The position numbers and the translations under genes are program-made. The notes under the pieces are model-generated. The model was not told the origin of the DNA and did not search any database. It saw only the letters and a program-made list of their open reading frames with translations. Positions 53,281-64,000 of a DNA stretch of 64,000 nt are shown piece by piece. Where the stretch lies: NCBI RefSeq assembly GCF_012489685.1, contig NC_080042.1:24690150-24754149 (forward strand), written 5' to 3'. Each line of letters opens with the position of its first letter. Positions within the stretch are counted from its first letter, which is position 1. This DNA comes from Lotus japonicus. Its lineage: Eukaryota; Streptophyta; Magnoliopsida; Fabales; Fabaceae.

Positions 53281-53539
53281 TGTGTCGTTATGAAATGTGT
53301 CTTTTGTCGCAGAATCGACTTTACCTTAGGGTAAGCTTTTAGAGACTTTAATTTACCTAGAACACGTGGCGACGTGTCGAGTGAGATTCGGAGACGTTGT
53401 TTGACTAATCATCCTGCATTCATGCAACATTAATGAGGTATTAACACAGGACGTACTCTGGACCTCGTCGGTTTCCAAAATGGTCATAAGACCCGGAATG
53501 CCGTGTAAGATCGTTTGTAGACGACTCTTGTAGCAGACC

Positions 53540-53805
53540 GAAATGGCAGACCTACGGGTTTACTGCTGATCTGGCTACCTTGGTTTGGTGTAAGAGACAA
53601 GCAGGCAGAAATGGTCCCACCGTTGCTGGTGCTAGGATTGACCCGTTGATGTCCATCCCAGAGGCACGCGAGCGGAAATGGTCCCACCGTTGCTGGTGCT
53701 AGGATTGACTCGTTGTTGTCCATACCTTTGTTTGGTGTAAGAGGCACGCGGGCAGAAATGGTCCCACCGTTGCTGGTGCTAGGATTGATCCGTTTGATGT
53801 CCATC
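53540..53805 (+). repeat. C-type repeat block, LTR_D
   Basis: Same as 47870-48135, three good copies. Confidence 0.85.
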
Positions 53806-54751
53806 CGTTTCCGGAATGCATTTGGTTAACTGGGTTAACCGTCATTTGCATATCATGCAACATGCATACTAATTTAGTTGGCGAATGTGATTGTTATTTG
53901 TTAATCCTATTTGGAACATGCTAAATGTTATTATTGTTGTTTATGTTATTGTGGAATGTGCAACCCTAGGATGTTATCCCTAGCTATAAGCCTAAGTGGC
54001 TATTTCCTTATCTATATCTATCGGTGGTATTATTTATATAATTCTTTGGAGTTGACCCTCGCGTCTTCTGTGTGTGCTTTGGCGGACAAACGCCCATTGT
54101 CAGATGTCTTTGGCGGGCTAGTTCATGATGGTTCACCCTTCGGGGGGAACTAGGTTGGGATGCTGGAACAGGAGCGCGTCGCGGTAGCGAGAGGATGACG
54201 GATGGTGTACATAGACTAGGTCGTTCTGGATTTCGAATTCGGACGACGATCATGCTAGCATGTAGGTTTTAGTGCTGGTGTGAGCTCCTCAAGATGGGAT
54301 TAGTGTAGGAGGAGAGTCTTAGCTCTGAACATTATTTGTTTCATTCGGGACAGGGTAGTTTCCCACCTATAGCTTTTTGTGTGGTTTCGTTACGGGAATC
54401 ACAGAGAGTTGGTTGGACTTAGGAAGTCTTGTTTCAGGCCGATGGGCCAGTTTATTCTCATTTTGAGGGATAGTGTTGCGGACACTTAACCTTTTCTTTT
54501 GGTTTGTACTTTTGCCTACGGGCGCTACTCTTCTATTACCCGTCACTGGAGGTTCACTCGTGACGAGGTTGCTACTTACAGCGGGGGCTGTTTATATTTT
54601 GTATATTAGTTTTATTACTTTTCGCACTTGGGTTTTATTTTATTCAGTCTTGTCTTAGTTATTATCAAAAAAAAAAATATTTCACGTTTTTCCGCATTAA
54701 GTTTACTTTTGGTTACTAAAGTGACGCCACCGAAATCGGGGTGTTACATTG

Positions 54752-54763
54752 TGGTATCAGAGC
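54752..54763 (+). other. primer binding site, internal region D
   Basis: TGGTATCAGAGC three bases after LTR_D. Confidence 0.93.
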
Positions 54764-54964
54764 ACGGTCGAGTCTTCCGGGAGTTGTTGGGGTATAGGTC
54801 TTCTGTGCTAGGTTGTGTGACTCTGCAAAGAGTGAAAATTGATTGTCTGCAAGCGATTTTTCGCTTAAAAAAAAATTGATTGAAGTTATTGCTTACTCAT
54901 ATTGTATAGTTACACTAGATGCTATCTATGATGAGTACTAACTGTTTGTTTACCAAAACAGAAC

Positions 54965-56158
54965 ATGGTGAATACTAACCAGCTAGCTGCGATGATGGCC
55001 ACTATGGCCCAAGCTGTAACTTCACAAGCTAATGATAATGCGATGAGGCGTGCTGCTGAGGAAGCACGTGAACAGCATCAACGTCAGAGAGAGATAACTC
55101 TGGACCAGAACAAAGGCCTGAATGACTTCAGGAGGCAGAATCCACCCAAGTTCTCGGGTGGTACTGACCCAGATAAAGCGGATCTCTGGATCCAGGAAAT
55201 CGAGAAAATTTTCGGCGTATTGCAGACTGTTGAAGGTGCCAAGGTGGGCATGGCAACTTACCTGCTGCTGGGGGATGCTGAGTACTGGTGGAGAGGCGCC
55301 AGGGGGATCATGGAAGCCAACCATGAAGAGATTAACTGGAACTCCTTCCGGACCGCGTTGTTGGAAAAGTACTTTCCAACAAGTGCCCGGGATGAGAGGG
55401 AAGAGCAGTTTTTGACACTCCGTCTGGGAGGTATGTCAGTACCGGAATTTGCTTCGAAGCTGGAATCTTTGGCGAAGCATTTCCAATTCTTTAATGATCA
55501 CGTGGATGAGCGCTACATGTGCAAGCGCTTCGTTAATGGACTGAGGCCGGATATTGAGGACTCAGTGAGGCCATTAGGAATCATGCGCTTTCAGTCGTTG
55601 GTGGAGAAAGCCACAGAAGTGGAGCTGATGAAAAATAGGAGGTTGAACCGTGCTGGAGCTGGAGGGCCGATGAGATCAGGTTCTCAAAATTTTCGAGACA
55701 AAGGAAAATTTCAGAGTGGGAGGCCATATCAGCGCCCTGCAGAAAAAGGGTTTACTTCAGGATCTTACAGACCCATGACGGGTACTGCTGGTGGTTCTGG
55801 AGATCGGACTTTGAACAGGGAGGTGACCTGTTTCAGATGTGAGAAGCCGGGGCACTATGCTAATGCTTGTCCCGACAAGAGGCCCAAATGCTTTAATTGT
55901 AACAGAATGGGGCATAATGCCGATCAGTGCAGAGCACCCAAGACGGAGCCAACCGTGAACACTGCTCGTGGAAAGCGTCCTGCGGCTAAAGCAAGAGTTT
56001 ACACCATGGACGGTGAGAGAGCTGAGGAGTTTGTCAGAGGAGAGCGCAAGAACGATGGTAACCTTCTAACCATTTCTTCTCATTTCAGTATAATATATTC
56101 CGTTACTCTCGTAGCGTGTGCAAACACACCTAACTTATTTATACTGTCTAAGCTTTGA
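54965..56158 (+). CDS. gag: Tekay-type gag, unit D, intact (397 aa)
   Basis: As unit C, with a handful of residue differences (for example Q48/N53 instead of H/K, G103 instead of E, E147 and L154 instead of A and Q, M348 instead of K). Gag core and both zinc knuckles complete. The same non-protease tail follows. Two intact copies show the frame is not long dead, or that it was copied recently by recombination. Confidence 0.93.
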   Translation: MVNTNQLAAMMATMAQAVTSQANDNAMRRAAEEAREQHQRQREITLDQNKGLNDFRRQNPPKFSGGTDPDKADLWIQEIEKIFGVLQTVEGAKVGMATYLLLGDAEYWWRGARGIMEANHEEINWNSFRTALLEKYFPTSARDEREEQFLTLRLGGMSVPEFASKLESLAKHFQFFNDHVDERYMCKRFVNGLRPDIEDSVRPLGIMRFQSLVEKATEVELMKNRRLNRAGAGGPMRSGSQNFRDKGKFQSGRPYQRPAEKGFTSGSYRPMTGTAGGSGDRTLNREVTCFRCEKPGHYANACPDKRPKCFNCNRMGHNADQCRAPKTEPTVNTARGKRPAAKARVYTMDGERAEEFVRGERKNDGNLLTISSHFSIIYSVTLVACANTPNLFILSKL

Positions 56159-56585
56159 CCTTATAGTTATTACGCCTATTAACACCTTATTTGACCGTAG
56201 CTCGTATTTTAGCTATAGAAATTACACGAGGTTTAGAATAACATGGTAAACCTAGAAAGTAGTTCTGCACCAATGCGTTTAACAAGAAGTTAGAAGCTGA
56301 ATATCATATTTGAGTAAGAGTTTTAGTGGTGTCATCATTGACGATTGTAGTTAAACCTCGGCAAGTTGAAAGATGTTATGTCTGTTGAGACGCCGTCGAA
56401 CCAGCATTGGGGCTAGAAGAGTGAAACAATCGAAGAGAAAGCAGAGTGTTTTAGTGAAAATTATTTGGAATAAAGACACGGACGGTGTTATGTGAGAGTT
56501 AGAGGAAAAGATCAAGGAATAATATCCAGAACTATTACTGACCCTTAAGTTTCGAGGACGAAACTTTCTTTTTGGAGGGTAGTAA
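56159..56585 (+). pseudogene. pol C-terminal remnant and polypurine tract, internal region D
   Basis: Remnant frame 56421-56582, identical in layout to unit C. Confidence 0.75.
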
Positions 56586-58820
56586 TGTAAGACCTAAGAT
56601 TTTAAGCTTAGGATCAGTGGAAGAGATTTCCATTTACGATTAGGGTTGATGTATTGTGAAGGGAAACCTGAACTAGAGTTTACCAAATGAAATAAATTTA
56701 TGAAGGAGAAAGTTCAGGAAAAGTCAAAGGATTACATCATGATCGATAAAAGTTATAGTACGATCGTTATACGCTTAAACCTAGGTCAGAAACCCTAGTA
56801 TATAGCTAATTTTCACTTTTAGGCACGACGGAAGTTAATTCCAAAAATCTTCAGAGAAATGTTAGAACTTCTCTTTTTCCATATATCACCATCATTTCGA
56901 GGCGAAACTCTAGGATCTACGAACGTCCGATTCCAATCATCGGAAGTTTGCCGAAACCGAATCCCTGGTATTTCAAAACCCTAGAATTTCTCGACAATGA
57001 AGACTTTATCTATTCAGAGCTTCAAATGAATATTCTACACGCGTACACCCATTTCTCTTGATGATTTCAATCTTTCTTCAGAAGGAAGTTTTCCATTCCG
57101 ACATTCGATGCAAAAAGCAACTTATCGGGTAAAATAGTTTTATACCGATTATGCATTAGTCGCTAAAAATACAAGGAGGCTTCATTTTAGTTTTGGAATT
57201 CTTTCGCCAAAACCTATCTTAGAATTCATGGAGAATGACGCCGGAAAAATCAGAATCGCGAAACTTTCATTTTCCCGCGATTTGCCATCTTCTATATATA
57301 GCAAGCAAGTGAGAAGAAATCACAAAACTCCACCATTTTCTACCCACCAAGGCCGCGAGTTTGAGAGGAGAGGAGGAGGAGAAGATTTTCTTCATTTCTT
57401 GCTTGATCATTGATCCGTTAGTTGCTGCTTCAAGGCTTCGAGGTATAGTCGCTAATCCTTACCTCTGATCGCTTTTTCCATAGCTTTTCTGTAGAGTTTT
57501 CTGAGCGGATAGTTTATGGGTTTTTGCAAAACTATCCTGAACCTTTCATTTCTGATTCTAAACCTCTTCCTTATGCGCCCAAGATCACTTCTGCCGGGTT
57601 AGATTTTCCGTTATGTCGCCGGAATTCCGCCGGAATCGATTTTAGCCTTAAATACCCATTTTTGGAGTTTTTGAGGTAAAGCTTCAACCTTTAGGCTGAA
57701 AACTATCGCCTTAGCTTAGTGTTAGTAGGATTAGTTTTCATAAACGTCGTTAGTAACGTCCCTGCAAAATTTGGTTTTTGGGATTTCAGTTTTGAAATTT
57801 CTATGTTAAAAATCATGACCAAAATACCCCTGCGACAGTTTTTGATCCGATAATGTTTCCGAGTTCAGAATACCCTTAGTTACGGCTTATGAAAGCATAG
57901 GAACCAAGTTTGATCGAAGAAAAATCGAGCCCCATAATTGCACAAAGTGGCCGAGCCCTATTAGGGGGGAGGAGGAAAATTTCCTTTTCCGAAAACTTGT
58001 CTTTCGCGCTAGATTATCGTACCGTAGAGTATAGATTACTTCGTGTAACCTTAGTAAGTATCGATAGCTTAGTTCTCGATAGATTCTGATAGTATTTCTG
58101 TGACTTTGCTTTAAAGGAACTTTTGAGGAATTTCCTGAGGAGCAACGCTTTGCTTGTGAGGAAGAGTTTGAAGTTCACCCTGGAGAATCTACAGGTGAGG
58201 GCTTCTCACTGAATCTCTAGTTAATGCTTAGGGTCGATGTTTCGACATTGTTTACTGTTTATGCACTGGATTGTGTGTGATTGGAAAATGTTTTCTGAGG
58301 CTTCGGCTGACAATGTAGATGATTCATCTACTGAATGTTTTTGAGATTGACTTACATGCTATGTGCTAAGTGGGTAATCTAGGATGTGTGGTGCATGCTT
58401 TATATGCTAAGTGCTAAGTGTTTATGATGCGATTTATTGATATATGACATGTTGTTGATTGTGATGATTTAAATATGCTCTGTACTGGAATCTGAGATTC
58501 TGAATGGTGAGAATAGCGGGCAGGTCATGCCGATTTTATTTTGAGAGTTTTGAGAAAGTTTGATAGGACGAACGAGGTTCGGGCCTTAATTTTGTTTAGT
58601 GGATCGAGACATCCTCTGGAAGCGACTTGGGATTGGGAGATCCTGAAAATGTATAAGACTTGCGATAAGACAAAATGGAATATATTTTATAAAGAAAATT
58701 CATAAGACCTTAAATAACCTCAAAATCTTTAAGTAATGATAACAACCTCGAAGGAAGGCATTGGAAGTCAAATCATAGTTTTGGAAAAACGAGGAGTGTC
58801 GTCGGATCCAAGTGTTGAGT

Positions 58821-58950
58821 TTGTTGTTGTGCTGTTGGAGCAGCGTTTGTTGTTGTGCTGTTGGAGCAGCGTTTATTGTTGTGCTGTTGGAGCAGCGTTT
58901 GTTAGTGTGCTGTTGGAGCAGCGTTTGTTGTGGTGCTGTTGGAGCAGCTA
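58821..58950 (+). repeat. 30-bp GCTG/CAGC hairpin minisatellite, LTR_E
   Basis: Five complete units, all with GCTG and CAGC arms. Confidence 0.85.
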
Positions 58951-59184
58951 TGTGTCGTTATGAAATGTGTCTTTTGTCGCAGAATCGACTTTACCTTAGG
59001 TTAAGCTTTTAGAGACTTTAATTTACCTAGAACACGTGGCGACGTGTCGAGTGAGATTCGGAGACGTTATTTGACTAATCATCCTGCATTCATGCAACAC
59101 TAATGGACCTCGTCGGTTTCCAAAATGGTCATAAGACCCGGAATGCCGTGTAAGAGCGTTTGTAGACGACTCTTGTAGCAGACC

Positions 59185-59450
59185 GAAATGGCAGACCTAC
59201 GGGTTTACTGCTGATCTGGCTACCTTGGTTTGGTGTAAGAGACAAGCGGGCAGAAATGGTCCCACCGTTGCTCGTGCTAGGATTGACCCGTTGATGTCCA
59301 TCCCAGAGGCACGCGAGCGGAAATGGTCCCACCATTGCTGGTGCTAGGATTGACTCGTTGTTGTCCATACCTTTGTTTGGTGTAAGAGGCACGCGGGCAG
59401 AAATGGTCCCACGGTTGCTGGTGCTAGGATTGATCCGTTTGATGTCCATG
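59185..59450 (+). repeat. C-type repeat block, LTR_E
   Basis: Three copies as in LTR_C/D, each with one private substitution in the CACC/GGTG part; these are not compensated. Confidence 0.82.
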
Positions 59451-60467
59451 CGTTTCCGGAATGCATTTGGTTAACTGGGTTAACCGTCATTTGCATATCA
59501 TGCAACATGCATACTAATTTAGTTGGCGAATGTGATTGTTATTTGTTAATCCTATTTGGAACATGCTAAATGTTATTATTGTTGTTTATGTTATTGTGGA
59601 ATGTGCAACCCTAGGATGTTATCCCTAGCTATAAGCCTAAGTGGCTATTTCCTTATCTATATCTATCGGTGGTATTATTTATATAATTCTTTGGAGTTGA
59701 CCCTCGCGTCTTCTGTGTGTGCTTTGGCGGACAAACGCCCATTGTCAGATGTCTTTGGCGGGCTAGTTCATGATGGTTCACCCTTCGGGGGGAACTAGGT
59801 TGGGATGCTGGAACAGGAGCGCGTCGCGGTAGCGAGAGGATGACGGATGGTGTACATAGACTAGGTCGTTCTGGATTTCGAATTCGGACGACGATCATGC
59901 TAGCATGTAGGTTTTAGTGCTGGTGTGAGCTCCTCAAGATGGGATTAGTGTAGGAGGAGAGTCTTAGCTCTGAACATTATTTGTTTCATTCGGGACAGGG
60001 TAGTTTCCCACCTATAGCTTTTTGTGTGGTTTCGTTACGGGAATCACAGAGAGTTGGTTGGACTTAGGAAGTCTTGTTTCAGGCCGATGGGCCAGTTTAT
60101 TCTCATTTTGAGGGATAGTGTTGCGGACACTTAACCTTTTCTTTTGGTTTGTACTTTTGCCTACGGGCGCTACTCTTCTATTACCCGTCACTGGAGGTTC
60201 ACTCGTGACGAGGTTGCTACTTACAGCGGGGGCTGTTTATATTTTGTATATTAGTTTTATTACTTTTCGCACTTGGGTTTTATTTAATTCAGTCTTGTCT
60301 TAGTTATTATCAAAAAAAAAAAATATTTCACGTTTTTCCGCATTAAGTTTACTTTTGGTTACTAAAGTGACGCCACCGAAATCGGGGTGTTACAGCGACA
60401 AAATACAATAATCATAAAATGAGTGCAACCACTCACGATGACTCTTCGGGTCATCAATGCTCTCACG

Positions 60468-60712
60468 AAGTCTCACGCTTCAGTGAAGTTTCATGCTCTC
60501 ACAAGGTCTCACGCCTCAGTGGAGTTCCATGCTTTCCACAAGGTCTCACGCCTCAGTGGAGTATCCCGCATTCACAAGGTCTCACGCCTCAGTGAAGCTT
60601 CATGCTGTTCACGAGGTCTCACGCCTCAGTGAAGATCCATGCTTTCCACAAGGTCTCACGCCTCAGTGGAGTATCACGCATTCACAAGGTCTCACGCCTC
60701 AGTGAAGCTTCT
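60468..60712 (-). repeat. ~37-bp minisatellite of LTR_F
   Basis: About seven units containing GGTCTCACGCCTCAGTG on the + strand; several can form TCAC/GTGA hairpins. It occupies the place held by the GCTG minisatellite in LTR_A-E, with an unrelated unit sequence. Short ORFs here are repeat by-products. Confidence 0.85.
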
Positions 60713-61416
60713 CGGCTCATCCCTTGGATGGCTAACATACTGCTCAACGAGCGAAGGAGTACCAACATACTCAGAACTTACCAAACTCCTCAACACTTGG
60801 ATCCGACGACACTTCTCGTTTTCCAAAAACTAAGGTTTGCATCCGAAGCTTCCTTTCGAGTTTATTATCTTTATTTAAAGATTTAGAGGTTGTTTAATGT
60901 CTTATGAGTTTTCTTTTCAAAATAATATCCTTTTTAGTCTTATCGAAATTCCTATAAGTTCTCGGGATCCCCTAATCCCCAAATGACTCCAGAGAATGTC
61001 TCGATCCATACACATCATAACAAGGCCCGAATCTCATTCGTCCTATCAAACTTTCTCAAAACTCTCAAATTAAAAATCGGCATGACCTGCCCGCTATTCT
61101 CACGATTCAGAATCTCAGATTCCAGTGCAGAGCATATTTAAATCATCACAATCAACAACATGTCATATATCAATAAATCGCATCATAAACACTTAGCACT
61201 TAGCATATAAAGCATGCACCACACATCCTAGATTACCCACATAGCACATAGCATGTAAGACAATCTCAAAAACATTCAGTAGATGAATCATCTACATTGT
61301 CAGCCGAAGCCTCAGAAAACATTTTCCAATCACACACAATCCAGTGCATAAACAATAAACAATGTCGAAAACATCGACCCTAAGCATTAACTAGAGATTC
61401 AGTGAGTAGCCCTCAC

Positions 61417-61494
61417 CTGTAGATTCTCCAGGACGATCTCCAAACACTGGTTCACAATCAAAGGCTTGCTCCTCTGGGAATTCCTCAAAATCAC
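61417..61494 (-). other. 78-bp exon-like island in LTR_F
   Basis: Same length and same flanking CTAAAG acceptor and CTACAG|GTGAGG donor as in LTR_A-E although many internal bases differ. In the frame reading FEEFPEEQ the early changes are at third positions (TTT/TTC, CCT/CCA). Confidence 0.35.
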
Positions 61495-63033
61495 CTTTAG
61501 AGCAAAACCACAGAAATACTATCAGAATCTATCGAAAACTAAGCTATCGATACTTACTAAGGTTACTCGAAGTAATCTATACTCTAAGGTACGATAATCT
61601 AGCGCTTAAAGACAAGTTTTCGGAAAAGGAAATTTCCTCCTCCCCCTTTAATAGGTTCGGCCACTTTGTGCAATTATGGGGCTCGATTTTTCTTCGATCA
61701 AACTTGGTTCCTACGCTTTCATAAGCCGTAACTAAGAGTATTCTGAACTCGGAAAAATTATCGGATCAAAAACTGTCGCAGGGGTATTTTGGTCATGATT
61801 TTTAACTTAGGATTTTTCAAAACTGAAATCCCAAAAATAAAATTTTGCAGGGACGTCACCAACGACGTTTATGACAACTAATCCTACTAGCACTAAGCTA
61901 AGGCGATAGTTTTCAGCCTAAAGGTTGAAGCTTTACACCAAAAACTCCAAAAATGGGTATTTTGGGCTCAAATTGATTCCGGCGGAATTCCGGCGACATA
62001 ACGGAAAATCTAACCCGGCAGAAGTGATCTTGGGCGCATAAGGAAGAGGTTTAGAATCAGAAATGAAAGATTCAGGATAGTTTTGCAAAAACCCATAAAC
62101 TATCCGCTCAGAAAACTCTACAGAAAAGTACAGAAAAGCTATGGAAAAAGCGATCAGAGGTAAGGATTAGCGACTATACCTCGAAGCCTTGAAGTAGCAA
62201 CTGATTGATCGACGATCAAGCAAACGATGAAGAAAATCTTCTCTTCTCCCTCCCTTGTAGAACTCGCGGCCTTGATGAAGAAAATGGAGGAAAATTTGAG
62301 TTTTTCTTCCTTTCTTTGCTATATATAAAGGTTGGAAATTCGCGGGAAAATGAAAGTTTCGCGAATCTGATTTTTCCGGCGTCATTCTCCGTGAATTAAT
62401 AGATATGTTTTGGCGAAAGAATTCCAAAACTAAAATGAGGTCTCTTTGTATTTTTCGCAACTAAAGCATAGTCGGTATAAAACTATTTTACCCGATAAGT
62501 TGCTTTTTGCATCGAATGTCGGAATGGAAAACTTCCTTCTGAAGAAAGATTGAAATCATCAAGAGAAATGGGTGTACGCGTGTAGAATCTTCATTTGATG
62601 TTCCGAATAGAAAAAATCTTCATTGTCGGTTGATTCTAGGGTTTTGAAATACCAGGGTTTCGGTTTCGGCAAACTTCCGATGATTGGAATCGGACGTTCG
62701 TAGATCCTAGAGTTTCGCCTCGAAACGATTTTGATATATGGAAAAAGAGAAGTTCTAACATTTCTCTGAAGATTTTTGAATTTAACTTCCATCGTGCCTA
62801 AAAGTGAAAATTAGTTATATACTAGGGTTTCTGACCTAGGTTAAGCGTATAACGATCGTACTATAACTTTTATCGATCATGATGTAATCCTTTGACTTTT
62901 CCTGAACTTTCTCCTTCATAAATTTATTTCATTTGGTAAACTCTAGTTCAGGTTTCCCTTCACAATACATCAACCCTAATCGTAAATGGAAATCTCTTCC
63001 ACTGATCCTAAGCTTAAAATCTTGGGTCTTACA

Positions 63034-63833
63034 CTCACCAGCGCCACCTTCGCCGCCCTCTCTTGCTTCAATTTTTTCTTCTAGGATGTAGTCTTGCGCT
63101 CGGGCACGGACTTCCGTCATTGAGCATGCCAGCTCCCTACTTAGTTCGCGGCTAAACTTTCCCCAGGATAAACCGCCTTTGAAAGCGCACACGCACATGT
63201 GTGGCTCCAGTTCCTCAAACCTTGTGGATGCATCACTGTATTGCCTCATATATTGTTTCAAGGTTTCACGCTCCCGCTGCCGAATATCAAACAGATCATC
63301 GATCGTTCTCGCGGAGAAATGGTCAAGGAATTTTGATGAGAAGTCGCGGAACTTGGCTTGGGATCCTTGAGGCAAAGCCATAAACCAATCCATAGCTTCT
63401 CCGCGGAATGTGGATGGAAACATTCTACACTTTACCGCGTCGGAAACCGCGCTCATCGCCATCTTTGCATTGAAACGAAGCAAATGATCCTTCGGATCGG
63501 TTTTCCCGTCGTACACCTCCAACGCGAGGTGTGTCATACCGTCCGGCACAGTCACCTCTCGTACTGCGGCGAGAAAGGTTTGACCTCAGCAGCGGCCTCA
63601 GATTCCTCTTCTTCTTGATTCCACTGCCGAAGGTGATAGTACCTCAATTGCTCCTGCAGACACTCATTTTGCAACTGTAAGTCACCACTCAGAACACAGC
63701 ATGCCTCTGCACGGCGATGTCTATCTAACCTCGCGATGCGCGGGGAAGAAATGTAACTTCGTTCCGGCTCCTTGCCACGTCGTTGGCGAGATAGCTCCAT
63801 CAGGCTCTGTTGATGAACTGAGAATTCAACCAC
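63034..63833 (-). pseudogene. Tat/Ogre-type Ty3/gypsy gag, interrupted by LTR_F and frameshifted
   Basis: Residues read from 63555 to 63034 give a gag core: VYDGKTDPKDHLLRFNAKM, CRMFPSTFRGEAMDWFMALP, DLFDIRQRERETLKQYMRQY, LEPHMCVCAFKGGL, typical of the Tat/Ogre/Retand group. The N-terminal part (63552-63833, MVEFSVHQQSLMELSRQRR...) is in another frame, with PFSPQ just before the shift, so one small indel separates them. The C-terminal end is cut at 63034 by LTR_F; codons beyond it in the same frame are LTR sequence. No target duplication of LTR_F can be tested because its other end is outside the window. Confidence 0.8.
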
Positions 63834-64000
63834 AAGCCTCTAAATCGCACAAATTTTCACAGAAAATTGAACTTCCTGGAATCAAATTGCGAATCGCGCG
63901 GGAACCAAATCACGATCCACCAAGAAAAACTGAAGAAAAATCACGCAGAGAAACGAGCTTCACTCAACTGAATCACGATCCACGTAGTCCGGGAATCGAA
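63834..64000. other. leader region upstream of the Tat-type gag
   Basis: About 170 bp with repeated AATCACGATCCAC words; no ORF, primer binding site or LTR end seen. Probably part of the element's 5' leader. Confidence 0.4.

Larger units (their letters stand above)
50916..54748 (+). repeat. LTR_D of the Tekay-like array (3833 bp)
   Basis: Uninterrupted, nearly identical to LTR_C at an exact offset of 5670 bp over most of its length. TATA box at 51622-51630, donor-like CGAG|GTATAG at 51773, exon-like island 52447-52524. Confidence 0.93.
3092..60394 (+). mobile_element. tandem array of a gag-only Tekay-like Ty3/gypsy element (5 LTRs, 4 internal regions)
   Basis: Order: LTR_A (left part outside the window) - internal A - LTR_B - internal B - LTR_C - internal C - LTR_D - internal D - LTR_E. 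Successive units share LTRs, the arrangement expected from unequal recombination between LTRs. LTRs start TGTAAGACC and end GTGTTACA; each internal region starts with a primer binding site TGGTATCAGAGC three bases after the LTR. Internal regions have gag but no pol core domains; a degenerate pol C-terminal remnant precedes the polypurine tract. Gag is of the Tekay/Del chromovirus type. The array is interrupted by SIRE-1, SIRE-2 and SIRE-3, and SIRE-0 sits at its left edge. The right end (60394) joins an inverted older LTR; the left end is not seen, so no target duplication can be checked. Confidence 0.88.
56586..60394 (+). repeat. LTR_E, right-hand LTR of the array (3809 bp)
   Basis: Ends GTGTTACA at 60394 and is followed by GCGAC instead of a primer binding site, so it is the terminal 3' LTR. 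About 25 bp shorter than LTR_D owing to a small deletion near 59105. Confidence 0.92.
60395..63033 (-). repeat. LTR_F: older inverted LTR of the same Tekay-like family, partial
   Basis: On the - strand it starts TGTAAGACCCAAG at 63033 and runs through the TATA region (CTTTATATATAGC, 62319-62331), the donor-like CGAG|GTATAG, the 78-bp exon-like island (61417-61494), and the GTCGTCGGATCC anchor (~60805) into its own minisatellite, where it is cut by the array at 60394/60395. It is clearly diverged from LTR_A-E. No polypurine tract follows 63033, so it is a 5' or solo LTR. The rest would lie on the far side of the array, outside the window. Confidence 0.88.

Noticed and set aside
60423..60886. 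His/Ser-rich ORFs near the end of LTR_E
   Set aside because: Repeat translation of the LTR_F minisatellite.
1..64000. Host genes, tRNA, rRNA
   Set aside because: No non-transposon coding region or RNA gene was recognised; primer binding sites match tRNA ends but are not tRNA genes.

Overview
The window is plant nuclear heterochromatin-like DNA. I find no host gene, tRNA or rRNA gene: essentially everything is nested and tandem LTR retrotransposon sequence. The lineages present (Sirevirus-type Ty1/copia with a third ORF, Tekay/Del-type and Tat/Ogre-type Ty3/gypsy) indicate an angiosperm, and the SIRE-like copia family makes a legume plausible. The species cannot be fixed from the sequence.

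The backbone, from 3092 to 60394 on the + strand, is a tandem array of one Tekay-like Ty3/gypsy element in the order LTR_A-int-LTR_B-int-LTR_C-int-LTR_D-int-LTR_E. The LTRs are very long (about 3.8-4.0 kb) and the internal regions very short (about 1.84 kb). Each internal region has an initiator-Met-tRNA type primer binding site, a ~397-codon gag with two zinc knuckles, no protease/RT/RNase H/integrase, and a degenerate remnant of the pol C-terminus just before the polypurine tract. It is therefore a gag-only (TR-GAG-like) non-autonomous derivative. Gag is intact in units C and D, has a stop in A and a frameshift in B. The unit period is 5670 bp in the C-E part and 5872 bp for A to B after removing insertions. 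The last LTR abuts an older inverted LTR of the same family (LTR_F, 60395-63033), which itself interrupts a Tat/Ogre-type gag (63034-63833).

Four Sirevirus-like copia elements (SIRE-0 to SIRE-3) sit inside LTR_A and LTR_B. SIRE-0 (1-3091, right end only) and SIRE-2 (19963-28871, + strand, target duplication GCCGA) occupy the same site in LTR_A and LTR_B, so a block containing the insertion was duplicated. SIRE-1 (5394-16382, - strand, duplication TAGCT) and SIRE-3 (30332-42194, - strand, duplication GGAGT) are later, unique insertions with nearly identical LTR pairs. Uninterrupted target sites for all three lie elsewhere in the array.

Each SIRE element has gag, pol in the +1 frame, a third ORF (ORF3) with a TATA-like/CT-rich leader, and a small antisense ORF (ORF4, 130 aa coiled coil) with its own TATA box, convergent with ORF3. 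No copy is complete: SIRE-1 has intact gag and pol but a deletion fusing ORF3 into ORF4; SIRE-2 lost pol; SIRE-3 has broken gag and pol but intact ORF3 and ORF4. Together they hold at least one intact copy of every frame.

The most unusual signals are: (1) a tandem ~61-bp repeat in LTR_A/LTR_B whose units form hairpins with compensatory changes and G-U pairs on the sense strand; (2) the conserved antisense ORF4 of the Sirevirus family; (3) a candidate spliced leader (78-bp exon-like island plus a branch-point/acceptor directly before gag) in the Tekay-like element; and (4) the gag-only tandem array itself.
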